From Gemmatimonadota bacterium (GTDB lineage: Bacteria; Gemmatimonadota; Gemmatimonadetes; Gemmatimonadales; Gemmatimonadaceae): 64,000 bases of DNA. A program made the translations under genes and the position numbers. The stretch spans positions 186,001-250,000 of the forward strand of contig JACPPC010000001.1 in assembly GCA_016191225.1 (NCBI GenBank), read 5' to 3'. The notes under the pieces were generated by a model. That model made no database searches and had not been told where the DNA came from. It saw only the letters and a program-made list of their open reading frames with translations. The first letter of the stretch is position 1. Each line of letters opens with the position of its first letter. Shown here in pieces: positions 61,037 to 64,000 of this stretch.

Positions 61037-61800
61037 TCCCGTCGTCCCCGTCGCAATCACTCCCGCGCCTTCACGGCCAGGGTCGCCGTCGCCGCGTTGC
61101 ATGGCGAGGCCAGCATGCGGGAGCTGGCCAGCCGCTTCGGGCTCCACCGCTGTAATACTGGTGCGTGGCGCGAGCAACCGCTCGCCGGCGCCGAGGTGTT
61201 CAGGGCCGGAGGGAAGGCCGCCGGCCCGCCCATCGGTGTCGCGGCCATGCACGCCGTGATCCGCGCGGTCACCCGGGAAGACAATTCGCGTTTCGAGCAG
61301 TCGCTCGCCAATGGCGGCTGGCCGAGCGCAGGACGATGACCGATTCGACGCACGCGCTTTCGATCACCCGCGGGCGGCGGCTCCGCAGATCAGCCGAGGC
61401 TTGGCCTGCAACGTCCCGACGCCCACCGCCGGGGCGGACCTCGCGTCGATTCGCCGCCTCGACGAAGTGCGCCTGGCATGCCGTGCTTTGGCGCGCGCGG
61501 GCCGCGCCGCGTGCTCCAGTCGGAGCTCCCCGGCGTCGGCCGGCGAGGGATCGCGACCCACCCGCGGCGCATGGCGACCCCCGCGATCGTCCCGCAGCCG
61601 CGCACGAGCCGGTGCCGCGGAGGCATCCGGTCTTCCCGTGCCTGCCGCGCCACCTCGACGTCACGCGGCCGACTCACGTCTGCGGCATGGACTTCACGGG
61701 CATCTCCATGGTGCGCGGCCTCGTGCCCCTCGCCGCCGCACCGGACTCGGCGATGCCCGCGGCGGCCATTGCCAACCCGGCGGGTCGCCTCCCCCCGCTC
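61037..61800 (+). mobile_element. Decayed IS3-family element (orfA intact-looking, orfB broken)
   Basis: OrfA-like residues begin RRPRRNHSRAFTARVAVAALHGEASMRELASRFGLHR and run to a stop at 61339; orfB starts at an overlapping ATG (61336, MTDSTHALSITRGRRL). OrfB similarity then passes through several frames: AGADLASIRRLDEVRLAC, RRGIATHPRRMATPAIVPQPRTSR and HPVFPCLPRHLDVTRP...MDFTGISMVRGLVPLAA, which is the catalytic DDE region opening of IS3/IS2-group transposases. At least three frameshifts and loss of the C-terminal part make it inactive. No intact terminal repeats were recognised. Confidence 0.75.
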
Positions 61801-61898
61801 GCGTGCCCACCGGGAGGCGATGTCCGGTTGCCCCGCGTGGCGCCTGTCGCTAGCATCTTTGCATCCCAACGGCTCCCCCGACCGCCGATCCCCACCGC

Positions 61899-62300
61899 GT
61901 GCCCCGTTCTCCTCGCCTTCACCGCCTGGCCACGATCCTCCTCACGGCGATCGCCTTCATGGCGAGCCGCGCGGAAGTGCTGTTGCCGGACATTCACGAC
62001 GGCGATGCTGCTGCCGTGCAGGCGATTGACGACGGGGGCGGGACGAGCGACGCAACCGGGCTGCGTGTCCCGGGCGCGGCGTCCGAGTCGCGTCTTCCAG
62101 GTCGGGCGCCCGTTCCACGCACGCCCCGTCCTCACCACGGGCCGCACATCGACCATTGCGGTCACGGCCACGGCGTGGCCCGTCCCCCGGCCATGACCCC
62201 GTCGGCGACACCGCCCGCGCACGCCGGAACGCCGGCGGCGGCGCCCGCGCGACCGATGAGCGTGGAGCAGCCCCCCCGGCTCCGACCGCCGATTCTGTAA
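61899..62300 (+). CDS. Exported His-rich protein preceding a heavy-metal efflux operon
   Basis: The GTG-started 133-residue product has a signal-like hydrophobic segment (RLATILLTAIAFMAS) and a His-rich motif HHGPHIDHCGHGHG (four His plus one Cys). Short proteins of this type lie in front of Cus/Czc efflux operons and are expected to bind metal in the periplasm. The next supported gene is the CzcC-like channel at 62517. It is short and partly low-complexity, so the coding assignment is moderate. Confidence 0.55.
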   Translation: MPRSPRLHRLATILLTAIAFMASRAEVLLPDIHDGDAAAVQAIDDGGGTSDATGLRVPGAASESRLPGRAPVPRTPRPHHGPHIDHCGHGHGVARPPAMTPSATPPAHAGTPAAAPARPMSVEQPPRLRPPIL

Positions 62301-62516
62301 GACCTCGCCGTGACTCCCCGCCCGCGCACTCCTCCGGGCGAAGGGTGAGTCACGGCGGCGCTCGCGCGCGGCACCGGGTGCGCGCGACGATGCGCCCATC
62401 CCCTCAATCGGCCGGTCGCGGTAGCGTCGCACGCGCGCGTGCCGAAACGGCACGACTTCTCGTCAGCGCTCGGGCGCAACCCGAGCGCCGAGCGCAATGG
62501 ATGCCATGGAGGCACT

Positions 62517-63855
62517 GTGTACGTCTGTCTTTCCCGCGTGTTTGCACGGGCCGTGATCACGGCGATCGCGGCCGGGCGACTGGTCGCCCAGCCGCCCGCA
62601 CCCGCCATGCGGACCGCCGAACCCGACACGCTTCGGCTCACTGTCGAGGATGCACGCGCGCTGGCGCAGCGACAGAACCCCGATCTCGCCGTCGCCAGCC
62701 TCGACGTCGCGATCGCGCAGGGGCAGCTCCGGCAGGCGCGAGCCATCCGGGCGAATCCGTTCCTCGACGTCCTCGCCGGCGGACCTGGTGGGACCGGTCC
62801 CGAACTCTCGCTCGCACAGGAAGTGGAAGTCGCCGGCCAGCGCGGGCTCCGCACGGCGGCCGCCGAAGCGGAACTGACCCGAACGCGGTTCACGACCGCC
62901 GACCGGACGCGACTCGTGATCCACGCGGTCGATCGAGCCTTCTATACAGGTGTTCGCCGCCAGTCGCCGCGCCGAACTGTCGCGCGACGTGCTGGCGCTG
63001 AATGAGCGCCTGAGCGACGTGGCTCGCCGCCAGCTGCGCGAGGGCGAGATCAGCAAGCTGGACTTCAACCTCGCGGTCATCGAACTCGGCCGCTCGCGAG
63101 CCCGGACCGTGGGAGCGGCGCGGGATCGAGACGACGCGGACCTGGAATTGCGCCGCCTGCTCGGGCTCGATCGACGTGCCGTCATCCAGCCGATCGTGGA
63201 CAGCGCGCATCGGCACCTGGCGCTCGACTCCACGGGAGCCGTCGTGCCAGGGGCGGGAGCGCTGGCCGCCGGCGGACGCTCGGTCGATGCGCTCACGGCG
63301 AGCGCGATCACGCGGCGACCCGACCTGCTGGCCCGCGATGCCGCGGTGGCGCGTGCCGCTGCCGAGGTCAGCCTGGCGGGTCGGGAGGCATTCCCCAATC
63401 TGATCGCACGACTGACCACCGAGGGCGCCGTGACGGGCGGCAGCACGGTGCCCCGGGTGGGCATCGGACTCGCGGTGCCGATCCTCAACCGCAACGGCGG
63501 TGCGATCGACGCCCGGGGCGCCGCCCACCGGCAGCTGCAGCGTGACCGCGCGAGCACGGTGCAGCGCATTCGTGCCGAAGTGGAGGCGGCCGTCCGGGCC
63601 TACGTCGCGGCGACCACGGAAGTCGAGCTCCTGGAATCGACCGTGCTCCTCCCCGCTCGCGAGAACCGGCAGCTCCTCGAGGCCGCCTACCGCGAGGGAA
63701 AGGTCGGCCTCCCGGTCCTGCTCCTCATTCGCAATCAGGTCATCGACGCGGAGCAGGCGTATTGGTCGGCCTGGCTCGCCGAGCGGGAGGCGCTGGCGGC
63801 GCTGGCCGCGGCCACCGGCGAGAATGCTTCCACGCCCTCCGGAGCCCGGCCATGA
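62517..63855 (+). pseudogene. CzcC/CusC-type outer-membrane channel with a frameshift
   Basis: From the GTG at 62517 (GGAGG a few bases upstream) frame one encodes the signal, then LTVEDARALAQRQNPDLAVA, an OEP-family start. Near 62948 the frame is lost (AFYTGVRRQS) while frame two, starting at the GTG at 62950, continues FAASRRAELSRDVLALNERL to AREALAALAAATGEN and stops at 63855. The sequence 'tatacaggtgttcgcc' would read correctly if one G were removed, so a single-base insertion or a sequencing error splits a TolC/CzcC-like protein of about 445 residues. The adaptor gene follows with ATGA overlap. Confidence 0.75.
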
Positions 63856-64000
63856 AGCCGATTCCGCGCAAGCGAGCGCTCGTCGCGGGCGGCGCGCTCC
63901 TCCTTGTCGCCCTTGCCGTCCTCACATACCGCTCGACCGGTTCGCCCGCGGCGGTACCACCGTCCAACGCCGGCTCGCCGCCCAGCGCCGGGGACACGGT
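63852..64000 (+). CDS. CzcB/CusB-type periplasmic adaptor, N-terminal fragment
   Basis: Starting at an ATG that overlaps the preceding stop (ATGA), 49 codons are visible before the right edge: MKPIPRKRALVAGGALLLVALAVLTY, a membrane anchor, then a Ser/Pro/Gly-rich linker (SPAAVPPSNAGSPPSAG). This opening fits the membrane-fusion proteins of heavy-metal RND pumps. It continues past the window, so the adaptor domains cannot be checked. Confidence 0.65.
   Translation, partial: MKPIPRKRALVAGGALLLVALAVLTYRSTGSPAAVPPSNAGSPPSAGDT

Overview
The window looks like a piece of chromosome from a member of the Gemmatimonadota or a close relative. This is inferred from the very high GC content, the many exported amidohydrolases and lipoproteins, large carboxypeptidase-regulatory TonB-dependent receptors, a PEP-CTERM protein and a scattered 'GTCATCCTGAGCGC..GCGAAGGATC' intergenic repeat. 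There is no rRNA or tRNA gene, so the assignment rests on protein style only. Coding density is high on both strands, and almost all of the very long overlapping ORFs in the track are antisense shadows caused by GC bias.

Left part (1-30 kb): the start of an exported protein is cut by the left edge. Then come a sulfur pair (TauE/SafE exporter plus an MBL/rhodanese persulfide-dioxygenase-like enzyme), glycogen synthase, an exported amidohydrolase and OsmC. A four-gene minus-strand operon follows (ATP-grasp, circularly permuted ATP-grasp, class I glutamine amidotransferase, GCS2-type carboxylate-amine ligase) that looks like a pathway for an unknown peptide or amide. After it are an esterase, a membrane-anchored methyltransferase, a lipoprotein truncated globin, an exported RidA, a KdpD-like kinase, a DUF4097 protein, a decayed PQQ dehydrogenase with a 37-bp tandem repeat, Yip1, HNH, a WG/YXX-rich exported protein, MmuM, a SET-domain protein, a DsrE-like protein, an exported PLP aminotransferase and a PEP-CTERM protein.

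Middle (30-48 kb): a minus-strand operon encodes a sensor kinase, LuxR-type regulator, membrane protein, HmuY-type haem-binding lipoprotein and TonB receptor. Divergent from it, behind a sigma70-like promoter with an embedded Fur-type box, is an exported CbiX/SirB-like chelatase lipoprotein. Together these suggest iron-regulated haem or tetrapyrrole acquisition. A second, very large TonB receptor follows, then a translationally coupled RND efflux operon (pump, adaptor, TolC) with a divergent LysR regulator.

Right part (48-64 kb): a Cys/Met-rich anchored protein, an amidohydrolase coupled to a group II truncated globin, and a metal-transport module. The module has an FrmR/RcnR-type repressor divergent from a non-canonical Nramp permease, an MgtE-N/CBS protein without a channel domain, and a 37-residue single-span protein. 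After it come an amidohydrolase, a C69 peptidase and a GMC oxidoreductase with its small subunit. The last 4 kb is accessory: about 1 kb without recognisable genes, a decayed IS3-family element, and the beginning of a Czc/Cus-type heavy-metal efflux operon whose outer-membrane gene carries a frameshift.
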